In this document: piece by piece, positions 41,598-51,142 of the stretch | How the letters are laid out: each line of letters begins with the position of its first letter | How positions within the stretch are numbered: the first letter of the stretch is position 1 | Origin: an uncultured Collinsella sp. | GTDB taxonomy: Bacteria; Actinomycetota; Coriobacteriia; Coriobacteriales; Coriobacteriaceae | Assembly: GCA_958370325.1 (NCBI GenBank) | Contig: CATXJW010000002.1 | Location: 27,482-91,481 of the forward strand | Length of the DNA stretch: 64,000 nt | Direction of reading: 5' to 3' | Notes under the pieces: generated by a model | Told to the model about the DNA's origin: nothing | Database searches by the model: none | Seen by the model: the letters and a program-made list of their open reading frames with translations, nothing else | Program-made: the position numbers and the translations under genes

Positions 41598-44294
41598 TTA
41601 CGAGAAGTCAGCAACCTGAGCAGTCAGTGCCGCCAGGATCTCCTTGAGCTCAGCCGCACGGTCCCTCTTCTTCTGGACCACCGCAGGCGCGGCCTTGGCC
41701 ACAAAGCCCTCGTTGGCGAGCGTCTTCTCGCAGCCGGCAAGCTCCTTCTGGGCCGCGGCGATCTCCTTCTCCAGGCGTGCCTTCTCGACCGAAAGGTCAA
41801 CCTTGCCCTCGAGCACCACAAAGACCTCGACGCCGCTATCGACCACGGCAATGCTCGCGGCCGGCTTCTCGACGTCGGTACCCATGACCAGCGAGGCGGT
41901 GTTGGCCAGCGGCTCGATGGTCGAGCGCAGGCTCTCGAGCTTCTCGATGTCCTCGGCACCGGCGCGCACGACCACGTCGAGCTCAGCCTTGGGGCTCAAG
42001 CGATAACGCGAACGCGTGGCGCGAGCGGCAGACACGACGGTACGGCACAGCTCAAATGCGCGCTCGGCGTCCTCGTCAACATACTTGGCGTAGTCGGCGG
42101 GCTCGGGCCACTTGGCGATCATGAGCGCCTCGGCGCGGTTCACTTTGCCCTCGGCGTCCAGGTCGAGCACGCTCGCCGGCATGTTGTCCCAGATCTCCTC
42201 GGTAACAAACGGCATGAGCGGGTGCATCAGGCGAATGGAGGTGTCGAGCACAAAGATCAGGTTGCGCTGCGCCTGCAGACGACCCTCGCCCTTCAGGCGG
42301 GCCTTGGTGACCTCGACGTACCAGTCGCAGACCTCGTTCCAGAAGAACTGCTGCACGCCGCGGGCCATGTCGCCAAAGGTGTAGTTCTCAATACCCTCGG
42401 TGACCATCTTCACGGCCTTGGCCAAGCGGCTGAACATCCAGGCGTCGGCCGGCGTCTCCACGACGGGCTCGCCGGGCGTGTATCCCTCCATGTTCATGAG
42501 CAGGAAGCGGCTGGCGTTCCAGATCTTGGTCACAAACGACTTAGCCTGGTCGGTACGCGGGCTGTCGATGAGCTTCTTGGTCTTCTTGTCGATGTTCGCG
42601 TCAAACTTGACGTCCTGGTTGTTGGTGCACAGCGTCAGCAGGTTGTAGCGCATGGCGTCGGCGCCGTACATACCGATGAGGTCCATGGGGTCAACGCCGT
42701 TGCCCTTGGACTTGGACATGCGGCTGCCGTCCTTGGCCAGGATCGTCGGATAGATGACGACGTCCTTAAACGGCACCTCGTCCAGGAAGTACAGCGAGCT
42801 CATGACCATGCGGGCGACCCACAGCGCGATGATGTCGCGCGCGGTGACGAGCGCCGTCGTGGGGTGATGGCCCTCGAGCAGCTCCGGCTTTTGCGGCCAG
42901 CCCTGCGTGGCGAAGGTCCACAGCTGCGAGCTGAACCAGGTGTCCAGCACGTTCTCGTCCTGATGCACGTGATGGCCTCCGCACTTAGGGCACACGTCGG
43001 TGTCCTCGGTCAGGGCGTCCTCCCAGCCGCAGTCCTCGCAGTAGAACACGGGAATGCGGTGGCCCCACCACAGCTGGCGGCTTATGCACCAATCCTTGAG
43101 GTTCTCCATCCAGGTGGTGTAGGTCTGCGTCCAGCGCGCGGGGTGGAAGGTGACCTTGCCGGAGTTAACGGCGTCGAGTGCCGGCCCCTTGAGCTTGTCG
43201 ACGGCGACGAACCACTGCTCGGACAGCCACGGCTCCAGGGCGGAGTCGCAACGGTAGCAGTGCATGACGGAGTGGTCGAGCTCTTCGACGTGGTCGAGCA
43301 GGTCGTGCTCCTCGAACCACTTGATGACGGCCTCGCGGCACTCGTCGCGGTTCATGCCAGTGAACTCGCCATAGCCCTCGACGACCACCGCGTGCTCGTC
43401 GAAGATATTGATCTGCGGCAGGTCGTGGGCCTGACCCATGGCGTAGTCGTTGGGGTCGTGAGCCGGGGTGACCTTAACGAAGCCGGAGCCAAAGTTGGCG
43501 TCGACATGCCAATCCTCAAAGATAGGGATCTCGCGGTCGACGATGGGGAGCTTGACGGTCTTGCCCACAAAGGCGGCCTTCTCGGGATCCTTCGGGGAAA
43601 CGGCAACGCCCGTGTCGCCGAGCATGGTCTCGGGACGCGTAGTGGCGACGACGATGTAGTCCTGGCCGTTGACCGGCTCGGTCAGCGGGTAGCGCAGGTG
43701 CCACAGGTGGCCCTTCTCGTCCTTGTACTCCGCCTCGTCGTCCGAGATGGCGGTGGTGCAGTTGGGGCACCAGTTGACGATGCGCTTGCCACGGTAGATC
43801 AGGCCGTCGTGGTACCAGTCACAGAAGACCTTACGCACGGCCTGGGCGTAATCCTCGTCCATGGTGAAGCGCTCGTTGTCGAAGTCGACGGAGCAGCCCA
43901 TGCGCTTGATCTGCTCGACGATGATGCCGCCGTACTCGTGGGTCCAGTCCCAACAGGCGTCGACGAACTTGTCGCGGCCGATCTCCAGGCGGCTGATGCC
44001 CTCGCTCTTGAGCTTCTTGTCGACCTTGGTCTGCGTGGCGATACCGGCGTGGTCGGTGCCCAGCACCCAGCGCGTGGACTTGCCGCGCATGCGGGCCATA
44101 CGGACGATGGCGTCCTGGATGGAGTCGTCGGTGGCGTGGCCCATGTGGAGCTTGCCGGTCACGTTGGGGGGCGGAATGGTGACGGTGCAATCGCCCACGC
44201 CCTCGCGGCGCTTGTAGTAGCCGCCGTCAAGCCACTTCTGCAGGATCGCCGGCTCATTGGTCGACGGATCATAGTTCTTGGGCATTTCTTCCAT
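41598..44294 (-). CDS. valS: Valyl-tRNA synthetase
   Basis: This 898-residue class I enzyme has the HIGH-type motif PPPNVTGKLHMGHA (HMGH) and the KMSKS-type motif GSRMSKSKGNGVDP. The editing domain is TTRPETMLGDTGVAV, zinc-binding Cys pairs occur in CEDCGWE and CPKCGGHH, and the C-terminal coiled coil (VDLSVEKARLEKEIAAAQKELAG) binds tRNA. The extra zinc-like knuckles are typical of ValS. The start (MEEMPKNYD) has AGGGAGAG upstream. A leader hairpin lies at 44315-44354. Confidence 0.96.
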   Translation of the reverse strand: MEEMPKNYDPSTNEPAILQKWLDGGYYKRREGVGDCTVTIPPPNVTGKLHMGHATDDSIQDAIVRMARMRGKSTRWVLGTDHAGIATQTKVDKKLKSEGISRLEIGRDKFVDACWDWTHEYGGIIVEQIKRMGCSVDFDNERFTMDEDYAQAVRKVFCDWYHDGLIYRGKRIVNWCPNCTTAISDDEAEYKDEKGHLWHLRYPLTEPVNGQDYIVVATTRPETMLGDTGVAVSPKDPEKAAFVGKTVKLPIVDREIPIFEDWHVDANFGSGFVKVTPAHDPNDYAMGQAHDLPQINIFDEHAVVVEGYGEFTGMNRDECREAVIKWFEEHDLLDHVEELDHSVMHCYRCDSALEPWLSEQWFVAVDKLKGPALDAVNSGKVTFHPARWTQTYTTWMENLKDWCISRQLWWGHRIPVFYCEDCGWEDALTEDTDVCPKCGGHHVHQDENVLDTWFSSQLWTFATQGWPQKPELLEGHHPTTALVTARDIIALWVARMVMSSLYFLDEVPFKDVVIYPTILAKDGSRMSKSKGNGVDPMDLIGMYGADAMRYNLLTLCTNNQDVKFDANIDKKTKKLIDSPRTDQAKSFVTKIWNASRFLLMNMEGYTPGEPVVETPADAWMFSRLAKAVKMVTEGIENYTFGDMARGVQQFFWNEVCDWYVEVTKARLKGEGRLQAQRNLIFVLDTSIRLMHPLMPFVTEEIWDNMPASVLDLDAEGKVNRAEALMIAKWPEPADYAKYVDEDAERAFELCRTVVSAARATRSRYRLSPKAELDVVVRAGAEDIEKLESLRSTIEPLANTASLVMGTDVEKPAASIAVVDSGVEVFVVLEGKVDLSVEKARLEKEIAAAQKELAGCEKTLANEGFVAKAAPAVVQKKRDRAAELKEILAALTAQVADFS

Positions 44295-44314
44295 ATATCT
44301 CTCCCTGTCCCGCC

Positions 44315-44354
44315 GGGGAGGAATGTAGGCCCGCTAGGGTCTGCATTCCTCCCC
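44315..44354 (-). promoter_or_regulatory. Leader hairpin of valS
   Basis: GGGGAGGAATG (44315-44325) and CATTCCTCCCC (44344-44354) are exact complements, 20-60 nt before the valS ATG. The stem contains a ribosome-site-like GGGGAGGA. I find no T-box sequence, so it may be a simple attenuating or masking structure. Confidence 0.4.
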
Positions 44355-44447
44355 TTAGGTATCGATTACTTCAGTCTGAATGACTTCGCTGAGGCTTAAA
44401 CAAACACACAGAATAACACAGGTAGTTAGGGTTATTGCGTATATATA

Positions 44448-44483
44448 AAATAGCCTCCGACCGCGGGTGGTCGGAGGCTATTT
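44448..44483 (-). terminator. Rho-independent terminator of clpX
   Basis: AAATAGCCTCCGACC (44448-44462) pairs with 44469-44483 in a 15-bp stem. It begins ~20 nt after the clpX stop and is followed on the minus strand by an AT-rich run (TTTTATATAT). Confidence 0.85.
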
Positions 44484-44504
44484 GCAAACACGTTTTAGGC
44501 AGGT

Positions 44505-45911
44505 CTACCCGTAGATGCGCTGGGGCTGTTCTTCGCCCTTGACAGCGGCTTCGGTTACGACGACCTTGGCTACGCCCTCCTCGCTGGGGAGGTCGAACAT
44601 CGTCTGCTGCAGCACGTCCTCGCAGATGGCGCGCAGGCCGCGGGCGCCGGTCTTACGAGCGAGCGCCATGCGGGCGATCTCGTGCAGGGCCGCGTCCTCA
44701 AACTCAAGATCGACGTCCTCGAGCTGGAACATCTTACGGTACTGGCGCACCACGGCGTTCTTGGGCTCGGTCAGAATCGACACCAGGTCGTCCTCGTCGA
44801 GCGCCTGCGTCTGGGTGACGACGGGCGTACGGCCCACGAACTCGGGGATCATGCCAAAAGCGTTGAGGTCCTGCGGGAGCACCTGGCGCAGCAGGTCGTT
44901 CTCGTCGACCGAGGTGGGACCGGCGATCTCGGAGTTAAAGCCCACGCCCTTGTTGCCTACGCGGTCGGCGATGATCTTATCCAGACCCACAAAGGCACCG
45001 CCGCAGATGAACAGGATGTTAGTCGTGTCGATCTGCAGCAGCTCCTGCTGGGGATGCTTGCGGCCGCCGGTGGGCGGAACGCTGGCCACCGTGCCCTCAA
45101 GAATCTTAAGCAGCGCCTGCTGAACGCCCTCGCCCGAAACATCGCGGGTAATGGAGAGGTTCTCGGCCTTGCGGGCGATCTTGTCGATCTCATCCACGTA
45201 GATAATGCCAACCTGCGCGCGCTCGATATCGCCATCGGCAGCATTGATGAGCTTGAGCAGGATGTTCTCCACGTCCTCGCCCACGTAGCCGGCCTCGGTG
45301 AGCGCGGTGGCATCGGCGATGGCAAACGGCACCTCGAGGATGCGCGCGAGCGTCTGGGCCAGCAGCGTCTTGCCGGTACCGGTGGGACCGAGTAGCAGGA
45401 TGTTGGACTTGGCGAGCTCCACCTCGTCCATGTCATCGTCAAGCTGCGAGTCCAAACCGTCGTCAAAGGCCGAAAGCGCGGCGCCGCCCTCGATCACGCG
45501 GCGATAGTGGTTGTACACGGCCACCGACATGGCGCGCTTGGCGTCCTCCTGGCCCATAACATAGGCCGAAAGCTCGTCATAGATCTCGTGCGGCGTCGGC
45601 ACGTGCGTGATGACCTGGCGGTCGTCCTCGAGCTCAAAGCCCTCGGCCTCGGGGTCCACGGCGGGCTGGGTAGCAGCCTGGCCGTGGTCGTTGAGGAAGC
45701 CCGGCAGCTTGCCGTTACGGGCAGCGTCCATAAAGTCCGAAGCCAGCGACTCCTCCAAGATCTCGGAGCAGGCGGCGACGCACTCGTCACAGATAAAGAT
45801 GTTGGTCGGACCCTTTACGAGGCGACGGACCTGGCCCTGCTCTTTTCCGCAGAAGGAGCAGCGGATGGGGTTACCGTTCTCGTCAAAGTTGTCCTGCATG
45901 TTGCCGGCCAT
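44505..45911 (-). CDS. clpX: ClpX ATPase, unfoldase of the ClpXP protease
   Basis: The 468 residues begin with the C4 zinc-binding domain ([22 protein letters not shown]). The AAA+ module follows with Walker [13 protein letters not shown], the pore-region [11 protein letters not shown], Walker [12 protein letters not shown] and a sensor-2-like GARGLRAI. It recognises, unfolds and threads proteins into ClpP. It is slightly longer than the ~420 norm because of an acidic insert between the zinc domain and the AAA+ core. The gene starts 1 nt after clpP, so the two are co-expressed. Confidence 0.96.
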   Translation of the reverse strand: MAGNMQDNFDENGNPIRCSFCGKEQGQVRRLVKGPTNIFICDECVAACSEILEESLASDFMDAARNGKLPGFLNDHGQAATQPAVDPEAEGFELEDDRQVITHVPTPHEIYDELSAYVMGQEDAKRAMSVAVYNHYRRVIEGGAALSAFDDGLDSQLDDDMDEVELAKSNILLLGPTGTGKTLLAQTLARILEVPFAIADATALTEAGYVGEDVENILLKLINAADGDIERAQVGIIYVDEIDKIARKAENLSITRDVSGEGVQQALLKILEGTVASVPPTGGRKHPQQELLQIDTTNILFICGGAFVGLDKIIADRVGNKGVGFNSEIAGPTSVDENDLLRQVLPQDLNAFGMIPEFVGRTPVVTQTQALDEDDLVSILTEPKNAVVRQYRKMFQLEDVDLEFEDAALHEIARMALARKTGARGLRAICEDVLQQTMFDLPSEEGVAKVVVTEAAVKGEEQPQRIYG

Positions 45912-45912
45912 C

Positions 45913-46533
45913 CTAGGCGTCCTTCGCGGCGAGATCGCGCGAGGTGACGATACGGTCGATCAAGCCGTAGTCGAGGGCCTCGGCAGCGGTCAGATAATTG
46001 TCGCGCTCGGTATCGGCCTGGACCTTCTCGATAGGCTGGCCCGAGGCGTCGGACAGGATCTGGTTGAGCTCGCGACGGGTCTTCTTAATCTCCTCGGCCA
46101 CGATCTCGATCTCGGTCTGCTGGCCCTGGGCACCACCGCTGGGCTGGTGAATCATGACCTTGGAGTGCGGCAGGCAGAAGCGCTTGCCCTTGGCGCCGGC
46201 CGAAAGCAGCACGGCGGCCATGGACGCGGCCATACCGACGCAGATGGTGGAGACCTGCGGCTTGATGAAGTTCATGGTGTCAAGAATCGCCAGGCCGGAG
46301 TAAACCTCGCCACCGGGCGAATTGATGTAGAGCGAGATATCCTTCTCGGCATCCTGGCTCTCAAGATGCAGCAGCTGGGCAACGACCAGGTTGGCGCTGA
46401 CGGAGTTGATCTCCTCGCCCAAAAAGATGATGCGGTCGTTGAGCAGGCGCGAATAGATATCGTAGCTGCGCTCGCCGCGCGGCGTTTGCTCGATAACGTA
46501 TGGCACGAGGGCGGAATCGAACTTAGCGATCAT
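45913..46533 (-). CDS. clpP: ATP-dependent Clp protease proteolytic subunit
   Basis: The start at 46533 ([13 protein letters not shown]) has GGAG 6 nt upstream; two nearby ATGs (46545 and 46539) are possible. The ~206-residue serine protease shows the catalytic triad: GMAASMAAV (Ser), [11 protein letters not shown] (His) and [12 protein letters not shown] (Asp). The usual [11 protein letters not shown] and INSPGG blocks are also present. It forms the barrel that degrades substrates fed by ClpX, encoded next. It follows tig, a conserved tig-clpP-clpX order. Confidence 0.95.
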   Translation of the reverse strand: MIAKFDSALVPYVIEQTPRGERSYDIYSRLLNDRIIFLGEEINSVSANLVVAQLLHLESQDAEKDISLYINSPGGEVYSGLAILDTMNFIKPQVSTICVGMAASMAAVLLSAGAKGKRFCLPHSKVMIHQPSGGAQGQQTEIEIVAEEIKKTRRELNQILSDASGQPIEKVQADTERDNYLTAAEALDYGLIDRIVTSRDLAAKDA

Positions 46534-46696
46534 ACGCATCTCCATTTCTCTCTTGCGGACCAAATTGGTTCTAGATAAACGTACGGTGCCCGCATGCTAT
46601 GCATTGGCTGGCACCGTACGAAGCAACCGGATAACCGGTGTATAACTTTACCCCATCACGGGCGCACGCATGCGCTCGTGGGCAAGGTGGCGAGAA

Positions 46697-47995
46697 TTAC
46701 TCGGCGTCCTTGGCGGTCTCGTCGACCTCGGTCACCTTGGCGTTCTCGACCAGGTGGTCGACGGCCTTGGAGCGACGGATGGACTCGCGAACGGCAGGCA
46801 TGCGGCCATCGGCGATGAACTCGGCCTTGGAAGCCTCGACGTCCTTGACGCCGGCCTTCTCGAACTCGGCGTTGATGTCGTCCTCGGTGACCTCAATCTT
46901 GAGCTCACGGGCGAGGGCGTCGAGCGCCAGGGACTCACGGGCAACGTCGTTGGCCTGCTTGTGCAGGTCGCCGATGAACTGCTCCATGGTCAGGCCGGAA
47001 GCGGGCAGCCAGGTGTCCAGCGTCATGCCGCGGGCAGCGAGGTTGGACAGGAAGTTCTGGCCAAGCTCCTCAAAGACGGACTGCTCGTAGTCGGCATCCA
47101 TCTCGTCGAGCTGCAGGCGCTCGGCGAGAGCGGAGACGCAACGGTTCTCCTTCTCGGCCGGGAGGCGGGAAGCCTTGTCCTGCTCGATCTCGATCTTGAT
47201 GGCGTCGCGCATGGCGTCGATGCTGTCGAAGCCAAAGTCGGACTTGACGAGCTCGTCGGTGAGCTCGGGGGTGTTGCGGACCTTGATGCCCTTGACGGTG
47301 ACCTCGACGGTGTGGGTCTCGGCCTCCTCGCCCTCCTCGACCTCGTCGGTCCAGGTGACGGTCTTGACGTCGTCAACGTTAGCGCCGATCAGGGCCTCGT
47401 TGAACTCCTTGGGGTTGCTGTCGCTACCGGCGATGAGCATACGGCCCTCGGCGGCAAAGTTGTCGGCGTTCTCGACGGCCTTGAGGTCGACGGTAACGTA
47501 GTCCTCGGCCTCGACAGCGCGGCCCTCGACGTCCTCGAAGGTGGCACGGTAGTTGAGGAGCATCTCGACCTGGTTGTTGATCTCGGACTCGGTGACCTCC
47601 GCAGGGGGCATCTCGATCTCGACAGCGTCGAAAGAGGAGAGCTCAGCGGCGGGACGCAGGGAGAACTCGACGGTGTAGGTGTAGTCCTCGTGATCCTTGG
47701 CGAGGTCGAGATCCTTGTAGTCACCGCTCTTGGTGGGGACGATGTCCAGCTCGTTGAGGACGGCGGGCTCGTTGGCGGCGATCAGGTCGTTGGTGGCCTG
47801 AGCGAGGGTAGCCTCGGCGCCAAGAGCGGAATCGATGACCGGACGGGGAGCCTTACCGGCACGGAAGCCCGGGAAGCGGTACTTCTTGGCGGTGTCCTTG
47901 TAGGCCTTCTTGATCGCGGCGTCGACGTCGGCGGCCGGGATGGTGACCGTAGCGGTGAGCTTGGCGTCCTTGACGTCAGAAGCGGTGATGTTCAA
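46697..47995 (-). CDS. tig: Trigger factor, ribosome-associated chaperone and prolyl isomerase
   Basis: I place the start at the TTG at 47995 (Met-Asn-Ile-Thr-Ala-Ser). AGGAGG lies 6 nt upstream and the N-terminus then aligns residue for residue with the E. coli protein. The ATG 15 nt upstream overlaps that ribosome site. The 432-residue protein has the ribosome-binding signature FPGFRAGKAPRPVI, a central FKBP-type domain (AEDYVTVDLKAV; acidic insert EEGEEAETH), and a helical C-terminal arm. It greets nascent chains at the ribosome exit. Confidence 0.94.
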   Translation of the reverse strand: MNITASDVKDAKLTATVTIPAADVDAAIKKAYKDTAKKYRFPGFRAGKAPRPVIDSALGAEATLAQATNDLIAANEPAVLNELDIVPTKSGDYKDLDLAKDHEDYTYTVEFSLRPAAELSSFDAVEIEMPPAEVTESEINNQVEMLLNYRATFEDVEGRAVEAEDYVTVDLKAVENADNFAAEGRMLIAGSDSNPKEFNEALIGANVDDVKTVTWTDEVEEGEEAETHTVEVTVKGIKVRNTPELTDELVKSDFGFDSIDAMRDAIKIEIEQDKASRLPAEKENRCVSALAERLQLDEMDADYEQSVFEELGQNFLSNLAARGMTLDTWLPASGLTMEQFIGDLHKQANDVARESLALDALARELKIEVTEDDINAEFEKAGVKDVEASKAEFIADGRMPAVRESIRRSKAVDHLVENAKVTEVDETAKDAE

Positions 47996-48086
47996 CACGT
48001 TCCTCCTCATACTGCCCAGCTTATCTGAGGTGCTGGTACCTTTATGCAACAAAGAGTCGCGACGGCCGAAGCCGACGCAGATGCGT

Positions 48087-48170
48087 TGGTGCGGGCGAAA
48101 GGACTCGAACCTTCACGGGAATCCCACCAGAACCTAAATCTGGCGCGTCTACCAATTCCGCCACGCCCGC
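48087..48170 (-). tRNA. tRNA-Leu (anticodon TAG)
   Basis: The minus strand reads GCGGGCGTGGCGGAATTGG at the 5' end, an anticodon loop with TAG, a long variable arm (GGGATTCCC), GGTTCGAGTCC in the T arm, and CGCCCGC-ACCA at the 3' end with CCA encoded. The acceptor stem is a perfect 7 bp. The long variable arm and the TAG anticodon identify leucine (CUA codons). Confidence 0.95.
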
Positions 48171-48310
48171 ATGAGCGCACAGACTAGGAATGATAGCAGA
48201 TACGAACGACAAGCGCACGCACACGTTTTACAGGCTCACGACCTCACCACGAGTGCAAAAGGCTGGACGAGTTGCCCCGCCCCGCCCATTACGACTTGTT
48301 CGCTGACCCG

Positions 48311-51142
48311 CTACTCCCCCAGCAGGACCTTCTCGGGCGTGATCGGCAGCGAGCGCACCTGGTGGCCGGTGGCGTGTGCCACGGCCGATGCAACAGCGGC
48401 GAGCGGCGTGTTGATGACGACCTCGCCGATCGACTTGGCACCAAAAGGACCCGTCGGCTCGTAGCTCGGCTCAAAGGCCACGCGAATGCTGCCGATATCC
48501 AGGCGCGTGGGCAGCTTGTAGCTCATAAAGTTGCCGGTACGCAGACGACCGCGGTCGTCGTGCTCCACGATCTCGTAGAGCGCGTGGCCGATACCCTGGG
48601 CAATGCCGCCCTCGGCCTGGACGCGCGCGAGCGCCTCGTTGATCACGGTGCCGCAGTCGACGGCCGCCGCGTAGTCCACCACGGTCACCTTGCCGGTGGC
48701 CTTGTCGACCTCGACCTCGGCAATGCCGGCCATAAACGGCGGGGGCGAAACGGGCAGGCAGGCAGAGGCATGCGAGGTGAGCGCGTCGCCTCCCGCAATG
48801 TTCTTGACGCACAGGTTGGCAAAGTCGCGCAGCGTGAGGTAGCAGTTCTGCTCGCGCGCGGCACGCTCGTCGGACAGGCGCACGTACTGGCCGTCGAAGA
48901 CCACGTCGGCGGCGTCAACGTCCCACATCTGAGCGGCCTTGGCGCAAATCTTCTCGCGCAGCTCGGTCGCGGCGTTCTTGGCGGCAAGGCCCGTCACGTA
49001 GGTACCGGAGCTCGCGTACGAACCGGCGTCGAACGGCGACACGTCGGTGTCCACGCCGCGCACCACGATCAGCGAGCTCTCCACGCCCAGCTCCTCGGCG
49101 GCAATCTGCGCCAGGATCGTGTCGACGCCCATGCCGTTATCGGTGGCGCCGGTGCCGATGGTAATGAAGCCGTCCTCTTCCAGGCGCATGTCGATGCCGG
49201 CGATGTCGACATTGGAGATGCCCGAGCCCTGCATGGTGAGCGCGCAACCCAGGGCGCGCACACGGTCGCCCAGGTCCACGGCCAGCGGCTTGTCGCGCCA
49301 GCCGATCATGTCCATCGCGCGCAGCAGGCAGCGGTCGAGTGCGCAGGCGTTGAGCTTCTCGTTGTAGTACTGCGGCATGACCTCGCCCTCGCGCACCATG
49401 TTCTTAAGGCGCAGGTCGGCGGGGTCCATGTGCAGCATGTCGGCGAGCTCGTTGACGGCGCTCTCCACGGCAAACTGGCCCTGGGTGGCACCGTAGCCGC
49501 GATACGCGCCGCCGCGGTTGGTATTGGTGTAGACGGCGTCCCAGCTAAAGCGACTCGCCTTCACATGGTTGTAGATGGGCAGGCTCTTGTGGCCCGAAAG
49601 GCCGATCGTCGTGGTGGCGTGCTCGCCGTATGCGCCGGCGTTGGACAGCGTGTGCAGGTCGATGGCCGTGATGGTGCCGTCGCTCATGGCGCCCAGCTTG
49701 ACGGTCATCTGCATCTGGTGGCGCGAATTGCCCGCGGTGATGGTCTCCTCACGGGTGTAGCAGCAATAGCTCGGACGGCCGGTCTGCTGGGTGACGAACG
49801 CCACGAAGATCTCGCAGCAGCCCGTCTGCTTGGAGCCAAAGCCGCCGCCGATGCGGGGCTTAATAACCTGCACCTGCGACTGCGGAATGTCGAGCGACTG
49901 CGCAACCATGCGGCGCACGTGGAAGGGCACCTGCGTCGAGGTGGTCACCGAAATGCGGCCGAACGCGTCGGTCGTCGCGAAGGCACGGAAGGTCTCCATG
50001 GGCGCGGTCTGGGTGGCCTGGCTGGTGTAGGTGCGCTCAAAGACGATGTCGCTCTGGGCGAAGGCCTCGTCCAAGTCGCCATAATCGCTGGTACCGCTGC
50101 ACACCAGGTTGCGCGGGACATCGCCGCCCTGCGGGAACATAAAGGTCACGTCGCCCTCGGGGTGGACCACGATGTCGTTATCGAGTGCCTGGGTAAAGTC
50201 GAGCAGGGGCTCGAGCACCTCGTAGTCGACCTTGATGAGCTTGAGCGCCTTGTCTGCGGCCTCCTCGGTCTCGGCTGCGACGATCGCCACCTCTTCGTTT
50301 TGATAACGGACGAGGTTCTCGAGGATCAAGCGGTCGTAGGGACTCGGCTGCGGATAGCTCTGACCGGCGATGGTAAAGCGGCGCTTGGGCACGTCCTCAT
50401 AGGTGTAAACGCCCACCACGCCGGGCACTTTCAGGGCGCGCGACGTATCGATGGAGCGGATCTTGGCGCGGGCGTACGGGCTGCGCTTTAGCTTGACGAT
50501 CAGAGCGCCGGCGGGCACCATATCGCCCGTGTAGACGGGACGACCCTCGAGCAGGGCCTTCGAGTCCTTCTTGGGCTGCTTATGGGTGATCTGCTTGTAC
50601 GAGACACCGTCGCAGCTGGTGTCGTTGACCGGCAGCTCGGGCATCTCAAAGCCCACCTGCACGCCGGACTCGTTGAGGAAGCGCACGATGGCGCGCAGCT
50701 GGCTCTCGTAGCCGCTGCAGCGGCAGAGGTTGCCGGCGAGCTGGCGCGAGAGCTCCTCGCGCGTGGCGACGAGGCTCGGATCCTCCTTGGCGGCGCGAGC
50801 AAGCGCCAGCACGTTCATGATAAGGCCGGGGGCGCAAAAACCGCACTGCTCGGCGCCTTCGGCAGCCATAGCGCGGGCAAGCGCCTCGGACTCGGCCTTG
50901 AGGCCCTCGAGCGTGGTGATGGAGCGGCCCTCGATGCGCGCGGCGGGAACCGAGCAGCTCAGCACCGGGTCGCCGTCGAGCCACACCGTGCACAGACCGC
51001 AGTTGGTGGTTTCGCAGGCGCAGCGCACCGACGCGCAACCCTGCTCACGCAAAAGCGAAAAGAGCATGGTATCGGGGGCAATCTGAACCTTGACCTTGCG
51101 GCCGTTGAGCGTAAAGGAAAGATCGATGAGTTTGGCAGCCAT
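48311..51142 (-). CDS. Xanthine-dehydrogenase-type molybdoenzyme: fused [2Fe-2S] and molybdopterin subunit
   Basis: The 943 residues start with a plant-type [2Fe-2S] domain (CACETTNCGLCTVWLDGDPVLSC) and the second cluster domain (QCGFCAPG, GNLCRCSGY). A ~750-residue molybdenum-binding domain follows with YTGD, GGFGSKQTG, RGAYRGYGATQGQFAVES and QGIGHALYE. Usually the Fe-S and Mo parts are separate proteins or joined with FAD in another order. Here the FAD subunit is a separate gene directly upstream (TAATG overlap). Such enzymes hydroxylate purines or other N-heterocycles. In selenium users the active site can carry a labile Se ligand; that is an inference from the nearby selenium genes. Confidence 0.88.
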   Translation of the reverse strand: MAAKLIDLSFTLNGRKVKVQIAPDTMLFSLLREQGCASVRCACETTNCGLCTVWLDGDPVLSCSVPAARIEGRSITTLEGLKAESEALARAMAAEGAEQCGFCAPGLIMNVLALARAAKEDPSLVATREELSRQLAGNLCRCSGYESQLRAIVRFLNESGVQVGFEMPELPVNDTSCDGVSYKQITHKQPKKDSKALLEGRPVYTGDMVPAGALIVKLKRSPYARAKIRSIDTSRALKVPGVVGVYTYEDVPKRRFTIAGQSYPQPSPYDRLILENLVRYQNEEVAIVAAETEEAADKALKLIKVDYEVLEPLLDFTQALDNDIVVHPEGDVTFMFPQGGDVPRNLVCSGTSDYGDLDEAFAQSDIVFERTYTSQATQTAPMETFRAFATTDAFGRISVTTSTQVPFHVRRMVAQSLDIPQSQVQVIKPRIGGGFGSKQTGCCEIFVAFVTQQTGRPSYCCYTREETITAGNSRHQMQMTVKLGAMSDGTITAIDLHTLSNAGAYGEHATTTIGLSGHKSLPIYNHVKASRFSWDAVYTNTNRGGAYRGYGATQGQFAVESAVNELADMLHMDPADLRLKNMVREGEVMPQYYNEKLNACALDRCLLRAMDMIGWRDKPLAVDLGDRVRALGCALTMQGSGISNVDIAGIDMRLEEDGFITIGTGATDNGMGVDTILAQIAAEELGVESSLIVVRGVDTDVSPFDAGSYASSGTYVTGLAAKNAATELREKICAKAAQMWDVDAADVVFDGQYVRLSDERAAREQNCYLTLRDFANLCVKNIAGGDALTSHASACLPVSPPPFMAGIAEVEVDKATGKVTVVDYAAAVDCGTVINEALARVQAEGGIAQGIGHALYEIVEHDDRGRLRTGNFMSYKLPTRLDIGSIRVAFEPSYEPTGPFGAKSIGEVVINTPLAAVASAVAHATGHQVRSLPITPEKVLLGE

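Noticed and set aside
42222..44399. Long plus-strand open frame opposite valS (725 codons)
   Set aside because: It has shadow composition (Val/Leu/Asp/Gly-rich, no motifs) and lies fully antisense to a clear valS. GC-rich third positions generate such frames.
45607..48028. Plus-strand frames opposite clpX, clpP and tig
   Set aside because: The minus-strand genes are certain and the opposite frames carry no recognisable family.
48272..50491. Long plus-strand open frame opposite the xanthine-dehydrogenase-like gene
   Set aside because: It is antisense shadow with repetitive Gly/His/Val composition and no ribosome site.
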